64,000 nucleotides of DNA from Halorientalis salina (GCF_005049285.1 NZ_SOSC01000004.1:62001-126000); one strand, 5' to 3'; positions 51,056 through 60,332 are shown, counted from the first letter of the stretch. Program-made: numbers and translations. The notes: a model not told the origin generated them from the letters alone.

Positions 51056-52213
51056 ATGTCGAGTGTCACGGAGATAACGCCCGAGGAACTGTACGCGAAG
51101 ATGGAGGCGGGCGAGTCGGTGACGGTCGTCGACGTGCGCCAGCCCCACGAGTTCGAGAAGTGGCGCATCGAGGGGCCGAGCGTCGAGACGATCAACGTGC
51201 CGGACCGGAAGCTGACGCGGACGGACCCGGCGGACGTGCTGGCGGACGTCCCGACGGAGACGGTCGTGACGGTGTGTGGCACGGGCAAGATCAGCCGGGG
51301 CTCGGCGCGACACCTCCAGCGGGCCGACGTCGACGTCAGGAACCTCGCCGGCGGGATGGAGGCGTGGGCCGACCTCTCGGCGGCCACGGAGCTGACGACG
51401 GACGCGGCCGCGACGATCGTGCAGTTCCGCCGGCCCTCGAGCGGGTGTCTCTCGTACCTCGTCGTCTCGGCGGGGGAGGCGGCCGTGATCGACCCGCTAC
51501 TGGCGTTCGCCGACGAGTACGTCGACGCCGCGGCCGAGTACGGGGCCGACCTCACGTACGCCGTCGATACGCACGTCCACGCTGACCACGTCAGCGGGGT
51601 CCGGGCGCTCGCCGAACACACCGACGCGACGGCGGTCGTCCCCGTGGCGGCGACGGACCGCGGCGTCGAGTACGACGCTCCCTACGAGACGATCGGGGAC
51701 GGCGAGGCCCTGGCGGTCGGCGAGAGCACCATCGAGGCGATCCACACCCCCGGCCACACGTCGGGGATGACCGCGTACTACGTCGACGAGGCGGTCTTGT
51801 TCACCGGTGACGGCCTGTTCGTCGAGAGCGTGGCACGCCCGGACCTGGAGGCCGGGTCGGAGGGCGCGCCGGAGGCGGCCACCCAGCTGTACCACTCGCT
51901 GCAGGACCGCGTGCTGTCGCTCCCGGACTCCACGGTCGTCGCCCCCGGCCACTACAGCGACGCCGCCGAGCAGGCGGCCGACGGCAGCTACACGGCGACG
52001 CTCGGTGAGGTGGCGGACGCGATGGACGCCCTGTCGATGCCGGTCGACGAGTTCGTCGAGTCGGTGCTCGCGGACATGCCACCGCGACCCGCGAACCACA
52101 CGCAACTCATCGCGAGTAACCTCGGGCAGCGTTCGCTGTCCCGCCAGCGCGCCCTGCAACTCGAACGGGGGCCGAACAACTGCGCCGCGACGACGGACGC
52201 GATGACGGAGTGA
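51056..52213 (+). CDS. Rhodanese-metallo-beta-lactamase fusion (persulfide metabolism)
   Basis: A 385-residue fusion. The N-terminal rhodanese domain (1-110) has its active cysteine at C74 (VCGTGK). The metallo-beta-lactamase domain (about 120-330) has H173-V-H175-A-D177-H178, with GHTSG, FTGDGLF and APGHYSD. The set resembles persulfide dioxygenases, which oxidise persulfides, joined to sulfurtransferase; usually the rhodanese part is C-terminal, here it is first. A TATA element (GTTTATTG, about 51019) gives a short leader. Confidence 0.88.
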   Translation: MSSVTEITPEELYAKMEAGESVTVVDVRQPHEFEKWRIEGPSVETINVPDRKLTRTDPADVLADVPTETVVTVCGTGKISRGSARHLQRADVDVRNLAGGMEAWADLSAATELTTDAAATIVQFRRPSSGCLSYLVVSAGEAAVIDPLLAFADEYVDAAAEYGADLTYAVDTHVHADHVSGVRALAEHTDATAVVPVAATDRGVEYDAPYETIGDGEALAVGESTIEAIHTPGHTSGMTAYYVDEAVLFTGDGLFVESVARPDLEAGSEGAPEAATQLYHSLQDRVLSLPDSTVVAPGHYSDAAEQAADGSYTATLGEVADAMDALSMPVDEFVESVLADMPPRPANHTQLIASNLGQRSLSRQRALQLERGPNNCAATTDAMTE

Positions 52214-52231
52214 CGCCCCTGGCCGCCGGCG

Positions 52232-53101
52232 TCACTCGTCGCTTCCCGCGCGGACCGAGAGAACGGGGGCTTCGGCAGTCCGAACTACGTGTTCGGTGAC
52301 GCTTCCCAGGAGGTACCGGTTCAGCCCGGTGCGGCCGTGTGTGCCCATCACCACGAGATCGACGTCGTGGTCGGTGACGTAGTCGCGGATCGCCGTCTCG
52401 GGGTCGCCGCGGCCGACGCTGCCCTCGATGGCGTCGACGTCGGCGGCCTCGGCGCGGAGGATGGCGTTGTCGAGGATTTCCTTCCCGGCGTCGTCGAGTG
52501 CCGCCTCGTCGACGACCGCGGTCCAGGGTTTGCTGGTGTCGACGAGCGTGATGAGGTGGAGCGTCGCACCGGTCTCGGCCGCGAGGTCGATCCCGCGGGC
52601 GACGGCGGCATCGGCACTCCGGCTCCCGTCGGTCGGGACGAGCACGTCGTCGAGAGCCAGGTTCTCCGGGAGGCCGTCGCCCTCGTGGACAGTCAGTACC
52701 GGCACGTCGGATTCCCGGAGGGTCCGTTCGGTGACGCTCCCCAGGACCAGTCGGTCCAGGCCCGTGCGGCTGTGGGTCCCCATGACGACGAGGTCGCTGT
52801 CGTGGTCGGTGGCGTGGTCGATGATGGCCTCGTGGACGGGTCCGCTCGATTCCACGATCTCCGCGTCGACGTCGACGCCGGCCTCGCTGGCCATGTCGGT
52901 GATCTCGTCGACGGCGCGCTCGCCAACGGAGGCCAACGCGTCCGTGCCGTCGACGTCGGCTCCGGGCGGCAACTCGTCGAGTCCCAGGACGTACAGGGCC
53001 TGGACGGTCGCGTCGAAGCGGCTGGCGAGTCTGATGGCGCTCTCGGCGGCGTTCCGTGCGATAGCGCTCCCGTCCGTCGGCACGAGAATCCTGTCGAACA
53101 T
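52232..53101 (-). CDS. Double-domain universal stress protein
   Basis: A 289-residue tandem UspA protein. Domain 1 (1-140): ILVPTDGSAIARNAAESAI, SDLVVMGTHSRTG, LVLGSVTERTL. Domain 2 (about 150-289): VLVPTDGSRSADAAVARGI, VDLVVMGTHGRTG, YLLGSVTEHVV. Both ATP-binding patterns (G-x2-G-x9-G-S) are intact, so both domains should bind ATP. It converges with the rhodanese fusion gene and diverges from a second double Usp gene. Confidence 0.92.
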   Translation of the reverse strand: MFDRILVPTDGSAIARNAAESAIRLASRFDATVQALYVLGLDELPPGADVDGTDALASVGERAVDEITDMASEAGVDVDAEIVESSGPVHEAIIDHATDHDSDLVVMGTHSRTGLDRLVLGSVTERTLRESDVPVLTVHEGDGLPENLALDDVLVPTDGSRSADAAVARGIDLAAETGATLHLITLVDTSKPWTAVVDEAALDDAGKEILDNAILRAEAADVDAIEGSVGRGDPETAIRDYVTDHDVDLVVMGTHGRTGLNRYLLGSVTEHVVRTAEAPVLSVRAGSDE

Positions 53102-53191
53102 ACCTGTACAAACGACCGCCGGGGATTTGAGTGCGGGGGCTGTCGAGCGGCCAAACCCACATTTAACAGCGGGCGCGGTGACTACCCGTCC

Positions 53192-54073
53192 ATGACCGAA
53201 CACATTCTGGTCGCCGTCGACGGCAGCGATGGCCAACCCGTCGCGATGGCTCACGCACTGGCGGTGGCGACCGCCACGGGCGCGACAGTCGACGTCGTTC
53301 ACGTGATCGACCGCGGACTGACCGCGCTGGTCTCGATGACCGACGAGGGGACGCTACGCGAGCGGGGGCGCGAGATCCTCGCCAAAGCCGAATCGCAGGC
53401 GGCCGACGCCGGCGTGTCAGTCGAAACCCATCTCACCGACGGGACGCCCAGCACGGCGATTCTCGAGTTCGCGGCCGACCGGGACAGCGACCTCGTCGTC
53501 GTGGGTCGACACGGTCCACACGGCGTGCGGGAGCGACTGCTCGGGAGCGTCGCGGACAAGGTCCTCCGAAAGGGGTCCGTCCCGGTCCTGACCACGTCGT
53601 ACGACGACGAGACCGACCCCGAGGCCGTGGCCATCGAGCGGGTGCTCGTCCCGACCGACGGGAGCGAGGCGGCGGCCGTCGCGGCACCGACCGCCGCGAC
53701 GTTCGCTGGGCGGTTCGACGCGACGGTCGACGTGGTGTCCGTCATCGACCTGCTCGTCGAGGCCGGCCCCTTCGACGCCGGCGGCGTCTCCGAGGAGTTC
53801 GTCCAGAAGCTGGAAGGGAACGCGGCCGACGCCGTCGAGGGCGTCGCCGATCGGCTCCGCGACACCGACCCCGACGTCGGCGTCGAGACCGCCGTGACTC
53901 GCGGTCGGCCCCACGAGGAACTGAGCGCGTACGTCGCGGACAACGACATCGACCTGGTCGTGATGGGGTCGCACGGCCACTCCGGCGTCAGTACGGGGTT
54001 GCTGGGGACCGTCACGACGCGGCTCCTGCAGTCGGTCGGCGTGCCCGTGCTCGTGGTTCCGCCCGAGGCGTGA
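53192..54073 (+). CDS. Double-domain universal stress protein
   Basis: A 293-residue tandem UspA protein. Domain 1 has ILVAVDGSDGQPVAMAHAL, DLVVVGRHGPHG and RLLGSVADKVL; domain 2 has VLVPTDGSEAAAVAAPTAA, IDLVVMGSHGHSG and LLGTVTTRLL. The nucleotide patterns are mostly kept. TATA element CATTTAAC at about 53159-53166 lies 29 bases before the ATG (leaderless). The two divergent Usp genes share a promoter region of about 90 bases. Confidence 0.92.
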   Translation: MTEHILVAVDGSDGQPVAMAHALAVATATGATVDVVHVIDRGLTALVSMTDEGTLRERGREILAKAESQAADAGVSVETHLTDGTPSTAILEFAADRDSDLVVVGRHGPHGVRERLLGSVADKVLRKGSVPVLTTSYDDETDPEAVAIERVLVPTDGSEAAAVAAPTAATFAGRFDATVDVVSVIDLLVEAGPFDAGGVSEEFVQKLEGNAADAVEGVADRLRDTDPDVGVETAVTRGRPHEELSAYVADNDIDLVVMGSHGHSGVSTGLLGTVTTRLLQSVGVPVLVVPPEA

Positions 54074-54123
54074 CGGGTTCCGGCACCCGAACACTAATCG
54101 GGCGCTCGCCCCTCCTTCGGTCT

Positions 54124-55137
54124 GTGACAGCCGATACCAACAGACAGTGGATTCTTGACAGTCGCCCCACCGGTGAACCGACGATGGAGAACTTCGAACT
54201 CGTCGAGAACGATGTTCCCGACCCCGGCCCCGGCGAGGTGCTGGTCGAATCCCGCTATCTCTCGGTCGACCCGTACATGCGTGGGCGGATGCGCGACGCC
54301 GAGTCCTACGCCGAACCGTGGGACGTGGGCGACGTAATGAAAGCCGCCGTCGTCGGCGACGTGGTCGAATCGAACCACCCCGACTTTGAGTCCGGCGACG
54401 TGGTGACGGGCGAACTCCGCTGGGCCGAGTACGCCACCGCCGACGGTGACGCTCTCCAGCCCGTGGACCCGGACCTGGCCCCCGTTTCGACTGCGCTCGG
54501 CGTCCTCGGAATGCCGGGTCGGACGGCCTACTTCGGCCTGCTCGAGGTGGCCGAGCCCAAACCCGGCGACACGGTGCTGGTCTCGGGTGCGGCCGGGGCC
54601 GTCGGATCTGCCGTCGGCCAGATCGCGAAACAGAACGGCTGTCGCGTGGTCGGCGTCGCCGGGGCCGAGGAAAAGACCGACTGGCTGACCGACGACCTGG
54701 GCTTCGACGCCGCGATCAACTACGAGACCGCCGATAACCTCTACAGCGCCGTCGGCGAGGCCTGTCCCGAGGGCGTCGACGTCTACTACGACAACGTGGG
54801 CGGCGAGATCACCGACGCCGCCTTCGCGAACCTCAACGAGTTCGCTCGCGTCGCGGTCTGTGGTCAGATCTCCCTGTACAACGCCACCGAACAACCCGTG
54901 GGACCGCGGAAACTCGCCACGCTCATCGAGAAGAAGGCCCGCGTCCAGGGGTTCATCGTCAGCGACTTCGCTGTGCACTTCCGCGAGGCGACCGAGCGAC
55001 TCGCCCAGTGGGTCGCCCAGGGCGACCTCCAGTACGAGGAGACAGTAACGGAGGGCTTCGAGAACATGCCCGAGGCGTTCCTCGGCCTCTTCGAGGGTGT
55101 CAACATCGGCAAGCAGCTCGTGAAAGTCGAGGACTGA
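54124..55137 (+). CDS. Zinc-free MDR oxidoreductase (alkenal/curcumin reductase-like)
   Basis: A 337-residue NADP-dependent reductase of the leukotriene-B4-dehydrogenase/CurA type. The opening NRQWILDSRPTGEP is typical. The cofactor motif is VSGAAGAVGSAVGQIA, followed by YYDNVGGEITDAAF and CGQISLYN. No zinc ligands are present. It reduces the double bond of alpha,beta-unsaturated ketones or aldehydes. GTG 54124 is chosen because it gives the family N-terminus and lies about 28 bases after a TATA-like ACTAATCG. Confidence 0.88.
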   Translation: MTADTNRQWILDSRPTGEPTMENFELVENDVPDPGPGEVLVESRYLSVDPYMRGRMRDAESYAEPWDVGDVMKAAVVGDVVESNHPDFESGDVVTGELRWAEYATADGDALQPVDPDLAPVSTALGVLGMPGRTAYFGLLEVAEPKPGDTVLVSGAAGAVGSAVGQIAKQNGCRVVGVAGAEEKTDWLTDDLGFDAAINYETADNLYSAVGEACPEGVDVYYDNVGGEITDAAFANLNEFARVAVCGQISLYNATEQPVGPRKLATLIEKKARVQGFIVSDFAVHFREATERLAQWVAQGDLQYEETVTEGFENMPEAFLGLFEGVNIGKQLVKVED

Positions 55138-55186
55138 GAGGACAGCCAACACAAAGTCTTTACCGGGACGCCACATCCGGTTGCCT

Positions 55187-55819
55187 ATGCAACATTTCTG
55201 TCGTCGCCGTACCCTTGCGCTCGTCGGTGCTGGGCTCGGAACAGCGATTTCCGGGTGTCTCGACGGCGACGAAAGCGGGGGATCGACGCCTGGAGCCCTG
55301 TCCGGGCACGTCAGGCCGGACGGTGACCCTCCGGCAGTGCCGCCAGCGCTGACCTGTGAGGACGAGGGATTCGAGCGGCTTCAACAGTCGTATTTCAGCG
55401 AGCAGTCGCTTTCCTGGGGCGACACTAGCACGGAAGATGAAACGCCCCAGTTTGCGCTTCGGGTCGAGCGACTGGAATACGACTACGGCGAGACAGCGAC
55501 GATCGAATTCACCAACGTCAGCGACGAGGTGCAAACGACCGGGAATCGCCACAAGTACAGTATCGAAGTCAAGACTGAAGCTGGCTGGCAGGACGTGCGG
55601 GGAAAAACGAGTGACCGCGGGTTTGAGTATAATGATCTGGGCATCGAGCACCAGCCAGAGGAGGGCTTCGAGTGGACGCTCGAACTCACCGAGGACGGCG
55701 TCATGGCCGGACACACCCACGAGGACCGACTCACGGTCTGTCCGGACCTGCCCGCCGGCCGGTATCGCTTCGTCTACTGGGACCCGGCCGTCGCCGTGGC
55801 GTTCGACCTGATGCGCTGA
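55187..55819 (+). CDS. Hypothetical lipoprotein
   Basis: A 210-residue exported protein. The leader carries three arginines (R6-R-R) before a hydrophobic stretch and the lipobox I-S-G-C24, probably a Tat lipoprotein. The mature part is acidic with a beta-rich core (FALRVERLEYDYGETATIEF, NRHKYSIEVKTEAGWQDV, AGRYRFVYWD), like a small immunoglobulin-type domain. No function recognised. A TATA-like CTTTACC lies about 27 bases upstream. Confidence 0.75.
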   Translation: MQHFCRRRTLALVGAGLGTAISGCLDGDESGGSTPGALSGHVRPDGDPPAVPPALTCEDEGFERLQQSYFSEQSLSWGDTSTEDETPQFALRVERLEYDYGETATIEFTNVSDEVQTTGNRHKYSIEVKTEAGWQDVRGKTSDRGFEYNDLGIEHQPEEGFEWTLELTEDGVMAGHTHEDRLTVCPDLPAGRYRFVYWDPAVAVAFDLMR

Positions 55820-55885
55820 TCCCGGGTACCGGCCCGTCTCGCCGCGACCACCGAACCCTTGTCCGGACGACCCCTCGATTCCCTG

Positions 55886-56983
55886 ATGACTGACGACCTT
55901 TTCACACCGCTTTCCCTCGCCGAAACCGAGATTCCGAACCGCGTGATGGTGTCGCCGATGTGTCAATACTCCTGCGATGACCGGAACGGCCTCGCGACGG
56001 ACTGGCATTTCCAGCATCTCACGAGTCGCGCCGTCGGCGGGGCCGGCGTCGTGATGACGGAGGCGACCGCCGTCGAGCCCCGCGGGCGCATCTCCCCGGA
56101 GGACCTGGGCATCTGGAGCGACGAGCACGCCGACGCGCTGGCCGACACGACGGCGTTCATTCGCGACCAGGGCTCCGTTCCCGCGATTCAGCTGGCCCAC
56201 GCCGGGCGGAAAGCGTCGACGAGCCGACCCTGGGAGGGGCACGACCCGCTCCAACCGGCCGACGGCGGCTGGGACGTGGTCGGACCGACCGACGAGCCCT
56301 ACCCCTACGAGGGCGACGTGCCGACGACGCAGGCGATGACGACCGAGGACATCGCGGACGTCCGGGAGTCGTTCGCGGACGCGGCCCGTCGGGCACGCGA
56401 TGCCGGCTTCCAGATCGCGGAGGTCCACGCCGCACACGGCTATCTCCTCCACGAGTTCCTCTCGCCGGTGACCAACACTCGCGACGACGAGTACGGCGGG
56501 AGCTTCGAGAACCGCGTCCGGTTCCCGCTGGAAGTCGTCGAAGCCGTCCGAGAGGTCTGGCCGTCGGACCTGCCGGTGTTCGTCCGCATCTCCGCGACCG
56601 ACTGGCTGCCCGATCGCGAGTCCTGGACCGTCGAGCAGTCGATCCGCTTCGCCGACCGCGCCGCCGACGCCGGGGCGAACCTCGTCGACGTCAGTTGCGG
56701 GGGCATCCACCCCGAGCAACAGGTCCCGTCGGCGGGACCGGGCTACCAGATCCGCTACGGGCGACAGATCCGGGAGGGCGTCGAGTCGGACGTGGCCGTG
56801 GGTGCTGTCGGCGGCATCACGACGCCCGAACAGGCCGACTCGCTCGTTCGCAACGACCGTGCGGACCTGGCAATCGTCGGCCGCGAACACCTCCGTGACC
56901 CCTACTTCACGCTCCACGCCGCCCAGCAGTTGGGTCGCGAAGACGAGGTCGAGGTGCCGCCCCAGTACCACCGCGCGTTCTGA
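55886..56983 (+). CDS. Old yellow enzyme family NADH:flavin oxidoreductase (YqjM-like)
   Basis: A 365-residue FMN enzyme. The start PLSLAETEIPNRVMVSPMCQYS places a cysteine at C26, as in YqjM-type enzymes. QLAHAGRKA, VHAAHGYLLHEFLSP, and the FMN-phosphate block AVGGITTPEQADS and DLAIVGREHLRDPYF follow. The family reduces activated C=C bonds with NAD(P)H. It may act with the neighbouring MDR reductase on electrophilic compounds (inference). Confidence 0.92.
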   Translation: MTDDLFTPLSLAETEIPNRVMVSPMCQYSCDDRNGLATDWHFQHLTSRAVGGAGVVMTEATAVEPRGRISPEDLGIWSDEHADALADTTAFIRDQGSVPAIQLAHAGRKASTSRPWEGHDPLQPADGGWDVVGPTDEPYPYEGDVPTTQAMTTEDIADVRESFADAARRARDAGFQIAEVHAAHGYLLHEFLSPVTNTRDDEYGGSFENRVRFPLEVVEAVREVWPSDLPVFVRISATDWLPDRESWTVEQSIRFADRAADAGANLVDVSCGGIHPEQQVPSAGPGYQIRYGRQIREGVESDVAVGAVGGITTPEQADSLVRNDRADLAIVGREHLRDPYFTLHAAQQLGREDEVEVPPQYHRAF

Positions 56984-57072
56984 CGCGTCCCGGCGAGCAA
57001 TCGCGACTGCGGGGCCGAACGCCGGACGGGCGGCCCGCGAACAGGTATTTACCGCTCCCGTCCCTAGCCGAA

Positions 57073-58185
57073 GTGATGTCGAGGCCGACAGCCTCCGTCC
57101 CGAGTAACCTCCCGGATCCGGCTGCGTTGACTGACGCGTTTCACGTCTACGAGGTGGAGGTCGACGACGGAAACGTCCGCTACTACGGGGAGCCACTGGA
57201 CGGCGAGGACACGGTCGTCCAGCGGCTGGCTCCCCGCTTTCGCGACCGGGGGTACCGGATCGACCTGCGTTACGAGACCGGCGAGCACGTGCTGGTCGCG
57301 ACCGAGCGCTCGCTGGCCGTCGACACCGTTCCGTGGACGAACGTCGTGCTGTTCCTCGCCACCGTCGCGACTACGCTGCTGGCCGGCGCGCGCTGGTACG
57401 GCCTGCCGGTCTCCGACGCGCCGCTGCGCGTCCTCGAAGCGTGGCCCTTCGCCCTCGCCGTCCTGTCGGTGCTGGCGATCCACGAGTTCGGCCACTACGC
57501 CCTGAGCCGCCACCACGAGGTCGAGGCCTCGCTGCCCTATTTCATCCCGGTCCCGAACCTCCTGGGGACGCTCGGGGCACTCATCCGCATGAACGACCAC
57601 ATCCCCGATCGGGAGGCGCTGTTCGACATCGGCGTCGCCGGACCGCTCGCCGGACTGGCAGCGACCGTCGTCGTCACCGCGATCGGCGTCTCGCTGCCGC
57701 CCGTCGAGGTGGCCGGCTCGGAACTCGTCCAGCAGACGGAACTGGGCTATCCGCTCCTCATCCAGGGGATCGCGGCGGCGCTCGGCCAGCCGCTCGCGTA
57801 CAGCGACCCGTCGCTGATGGTCAATCCCGTCGTCATCGGCGGCTGGGTCGGCGCGTTCGTCACCTTCCTGAACCTGCTGCCGGTCGGGCAACTCGACGGC
57901 GCACACGTCACTCGCGCGCTGGTCGGCGACCGGATGGACGTCGTCGGGAAACTCGTGCCCGCGGCGCTGTTCTCGCTGGCCGGCGGGTTGCTGGTGTTCG
58001 CCGACGGACAGGCCGCGTTCATCTGGGTCGTCTGGGGCTTTTTCGCCCTGCTGTTGGCCCGCGTCCCCGGCGCGGAACCGATCGACCAGTCGTCGGTCGG
58101 TCCCGGCCGGCAGGCGATCGGCGCGCTGACGCTCCTGCTCGGCCTGCTCTGTTTCACGCCGATTCCCATCGTCGTCTCGGTGTGA
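57073..58185 (+). CDS. Site-2 protease family intramembrane metalloprotease
   Basis: A 370-residue membrane protein of the M50 family. H137-E-F-G-H141 is the zinc motif, and the second conserved block is NLLPVGQLDGAH near 266-277. There are about seven membrane helices. The N-terminal 75 residues are a soluble acidic domain. S2P enzymes cut membrane-bound regulators or remnants of signal peptides. GTG 57073 lies about 27 bases after a TATA element (GTATTTACC); ATG 57076 is the next codon. Confidence 0.9.
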   Translation: MMSRPTASVPSNLPDPAALTDAFHVYEVEVDDGNVRYYGEPLDGEDTVVQRLAPRFRDRGYRIDLRYETGEHVLVATERSLAVDTVPWTNVVLFLATVATTLLAGARWYGLPVSDAPLRVLEAWPFALAVLSVLAIHEFGHYALSRHHEVEASLPYFIPVPNLLGTLGALIRMNDHIPDREALFDIGVAGPLAGLAATVVVTAIGVSLPPVEVAGSELVQQTELGYPLLIQGIAAALGQPLAYSDPSLMVNPVVIGGWVGAFVTFLNLLPVGQLDGAHVTRALVGDRMDVVGKLVPAALFSLAGGLLVFADGQAAFIWVVWGFFALLLARVPGAEPIDQSSVGPGRQAIGALTLLLGLLCFTPIPIVVSV

Positions 58186-58249
58186 GACCCGGACTGCCCG
58201 GAAACCCCCGATGCTCTTGTGGGATCCGACAGTCGTGTTAACCCGAGCT

Positions 58250-58978
58250 ATGGCAGCGACTGACAGGAGCGCGGTCGTCATCGGCGCGTCGTCGGGGATC
58301 GGCGAGGCAGTCGCCCGTGAACTCGCCGCGGAAGGATACGAACTCGGACTGACCGCCCGCCGGCAGGAGAAACTGGAGGAACTCGGCGACGAACTCCCCA
58401 CGAAGGCCTACGTCGCGCGGATGGACGTAACCGAACCCGAGGCCGCTCGCGAGGCCTTCGTCGACCTGGTCGAGGCGATGAATGGGGCCGACCTCGTCGT
58501 CGTCAACGCCGGGATCGGCCGCCAGAACCGCGACCTCGACTGGGAACCGGAACGGGACACCATCGACACGAACGTCCGCGGGTTCACCGCGCTGGCGACC
58601 GCCGCCATGACCCACTTCGAGGACCAGGGCCACGGCCACCTCGTCGGCATCTCCTCGGTCGCCGCCCACGCCGGCGACGGCACGATTCCGGCCTACAACG
58701 CCTCGAAGGCGTTCGTCTCGAACTACCTCGACGGCCTTCGCTACCGGGCTCACTCCCGCGATGCGGACCTCACGGTCACGACGATCGAACCCGGCTTCGT
58801 CGACACGAAACTGGCCGGCGGGGACTTCTGGAAGGCCTCGACGGAGACGGCGGCCAGACAGATCGTCGACGCCATCGAGGACGGGAAGCGCCACGCCTAC
58901 ATCACCCGTCGCTGGCGACTGGTCGCGCTCGCCGTCGACCTCATGCCCGATTTCGCCCTGAAACGGGTGTTCGGGTGA
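58250..58978 (+). CDS. Short-chain dehydrogenase/reductase
   Basis: A 242-residue SDR with IGASSGIGEA, a VNAGIGRQ block, the catalytic serine in GISSVAAHAG and Y-N-A-S-K. TARRQEKL after strand two suggests NADP(H). The C-terminal basic amphipathic stretch (RHAYITRRWRLVALAVDLMP) could touch the membrane. It converges on the thioesterase gene with a single base between stop codons. Confidence 0.87.
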   Translation: MAATDRSAVVIGASSGIGEAVARELAAEGYELGLTARRQEKLEELGDELPTKAYVARMDVTEPEAAREAFVDLVEAMNGADLVVVNAGIGRQNRDLDWEPERDTIDTNVRGFTALATAAMTHFEDQGHGHLVGISSVAAHAGDGTIPAYNASKAFVSNYLDGLRYRAHSRDADLTVTTIEPGFVDTKLAGGDFWKASTETAARQIVDAIEDGKRHAYITRRWRLVALAVDLMPDFALKRVFG

Positions 58979-58979
58979 C

Positions 58980-59414
58980 CTACAGTTTGTACCCGATGTC
59001 CGCGGTGAGTTCCACGTCGCTCTTCCGGAAGGTCCCGGTCCCGCGGGCGAGTTCGTTGCCCTCGTCGTCGTAGGCGACCGCGCCCGCGACGAGTTGACTG
59101 GGGTTGTCGTTGAGCACCTCGCCCTCGGCGCGGATCGTACCCTCCGAGACGGGTCGTTCGAGGTAGAGGTTGAAGTCGGTCGTCAGGACGAACACGTCCT
59201 CCACCAGCGAGTTCGCCGCGAAGAAGGCCGCGTCGTCCAGCGCCTTGAAGTAGTACGACCCGTGGACGCCGCCGAGCGCGTGGTAGTAGTCCTCGGAGAT
59301 CGGCAGTTCCAGGGTCGCGCCCCCCTCCCGGACGCTCAGGTCCGCGGGGACGTGCTCGTTGACGTTCGTCGCGTGGTACATCGATTCGAGTTTCCGGTAG
59401 TGGTCCTCGTTCAT
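58980..59414 (-). CDS. PaaI-type hotdog thioesterase
   Basis: A 144-residue hotdog-fold protein: ALGGVHGSYYFKALDDAAFFAA holds the catalytic region of the PaaI/YiiD type (HG followed by the acidic residue in LDDA), and NLYLERPVSEGTIRAEG the central strands. It would hydrolyse acyl-CoA esters. Its start overlaps the stop of the metallo-beta-lactamase gene by four bases (ATGA), so the two are one operon. Confidence 0.85.
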   Translation of the reverse strand: MNEDHYRKLESMYHATNVNEHVPADLSVREGGATLELPISEDYYHALGGVHGSYYFKALDDAAFFAANSLVEDVFVLTTDFNLYLERPVSEGTIRAEGEVLNDNPSQLVAGAVAYDDEGNELARGTGTFRKSDVELTADIGYKL

Positions 59415-60214
59415 GGGAGTCCCTCCGCGAGTCGCTCGGCGTCGTCGGAATCGTGGCCGCAGTACACGTCGGCGTCGTGTCGGCGCTCGATGTCGCGAAG
59501 CCAGCGCAGGCTCTCCTGCCAGTCGCGTTTGCTCCAGAGCAGATCGCCGCCCATCGGGTGGCCGTCGTCGTAGTTCTCCCGGACGTACGCCTGGTCGCCG
59601 GCGAGGACGACCGTGCCGTGGCCGTCGAGGTCGAGTTTCGTTCCCAGGAGTCCCGGCGTGTGGCCGGGCAGGTGCAGGAACTCGACGTCCTCGAAGTGGG
59701 TTTCGCGGTCGCGGTGGATCACCTGCCAGTTTATGTCGTGGTCGAAGTCCGCGCGGACGTACGCGTCAGAGCCGTGGTCGGTGCTGGCGCTGTAGTAGGC
59801 GTATTTCAGTTCGGCCTCGTGGACGTAGACGGGCACGTCGGTCCCGGCGAAGTTGTGCAGGCCGCCCGCGTGGTCCAGGTGCAGGTGGGTCTGGACGACG
59901 GCGTCGATGTCGTCGACACCGTACCCCGCGTCGTCCAGTGCGTCCGGCAGCGCGTGGTCGTCGGCGTCGAAGTGCTCGAAGGCCGCGTACAGCTCGGCGG
60001 GCCAGTAGCCGTCGCCGGCGTCGGGATGGGAGCCGGTGTCCCAGAGGATCGTCGCTTCGGGGTGGTCGATGACCAGGTTGTACACCGGGCCTTCGCCCCG
60101 CAGCAGATCGGGGTTCGGCTCGTCGGCGGTCCCCACGACGGCGTTTTCGAGCATGAAGTTCGCGTCCGCTCGGATCGTCCCTCTGTCGACGAGCGTCACC
60201 GTCGCGTCTACCAT
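59411..60214 (-). CDS. Metallo-beta-lactamase-fold hydrolase, N-acyl homoserine lactonase-like
   Basis: A 267-residue MBL protein with H110-L-H112-L-D114-H115 (QTHLHLDHAGG), then LPGHTPGLLG, LAGDQAY and VYCGHDSDD. The overall pattern (GPVYNLVIDHPEATILWDTG) matches the AiiA/AttM-type lactonases. Whether it truly opens lactones of acyl homoserine is not shown; acyl-CoA or other lactones are possible given the neighbouring acyl-CoA genes. First gene of an operon with the thioesterase. Confidence 0.83.
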   Translation of the reverse strand: MVDATVTLVDRGTIRADANFMLENAVVGTADEPNPDLLRGEGPVYNLVIDHPEATILWDTGSHPDAGDGYWPAELYAAFEHFDADDHALPDALDDAGYGVDDIDAVVQTHLHLDHAGGLHNFAGTDVPVYVHEAELKYAYYSASTDHGSDAYVRADFDHDINWQVIHRDRETHFEDVEFLHLPGHTPGLLGTKLDLDGHGTVVLAGDQAYVRENYDDGHPMGGDLLWSKRDWQESLRWLRDIERRHDADVYCGHDSDDAERLAEGLP

Positions 60215-60294
60215 GGCCTGTACGTCTGGTGACGGTCTGTTAAGCTTTGCTCCGATCTGCCGACCAGCTTTTTATAAGCGGCGGCTGAACGTGT

Positions 60295-60310
60295 GTATCG
60301 TTACCGATAC
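60295..60310. promoter_or_regulatory. Palindromic operator at the acyl-CoA synthetase promoter
   Basis: GTATCGTTACCGATAC has perfect 6-base arms and a 4-base spacer. A TATA element (TTTTTATAAG, about 60269-60278) lies about 25 bases upstream, so the palindrome covers the predicted transcription start of the ligase gene at 60333. This position is typical of a repressor site. Confidence 0.6.
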
Positions 60311-60332
60311 GATCGGACGAGATTACCAATCT

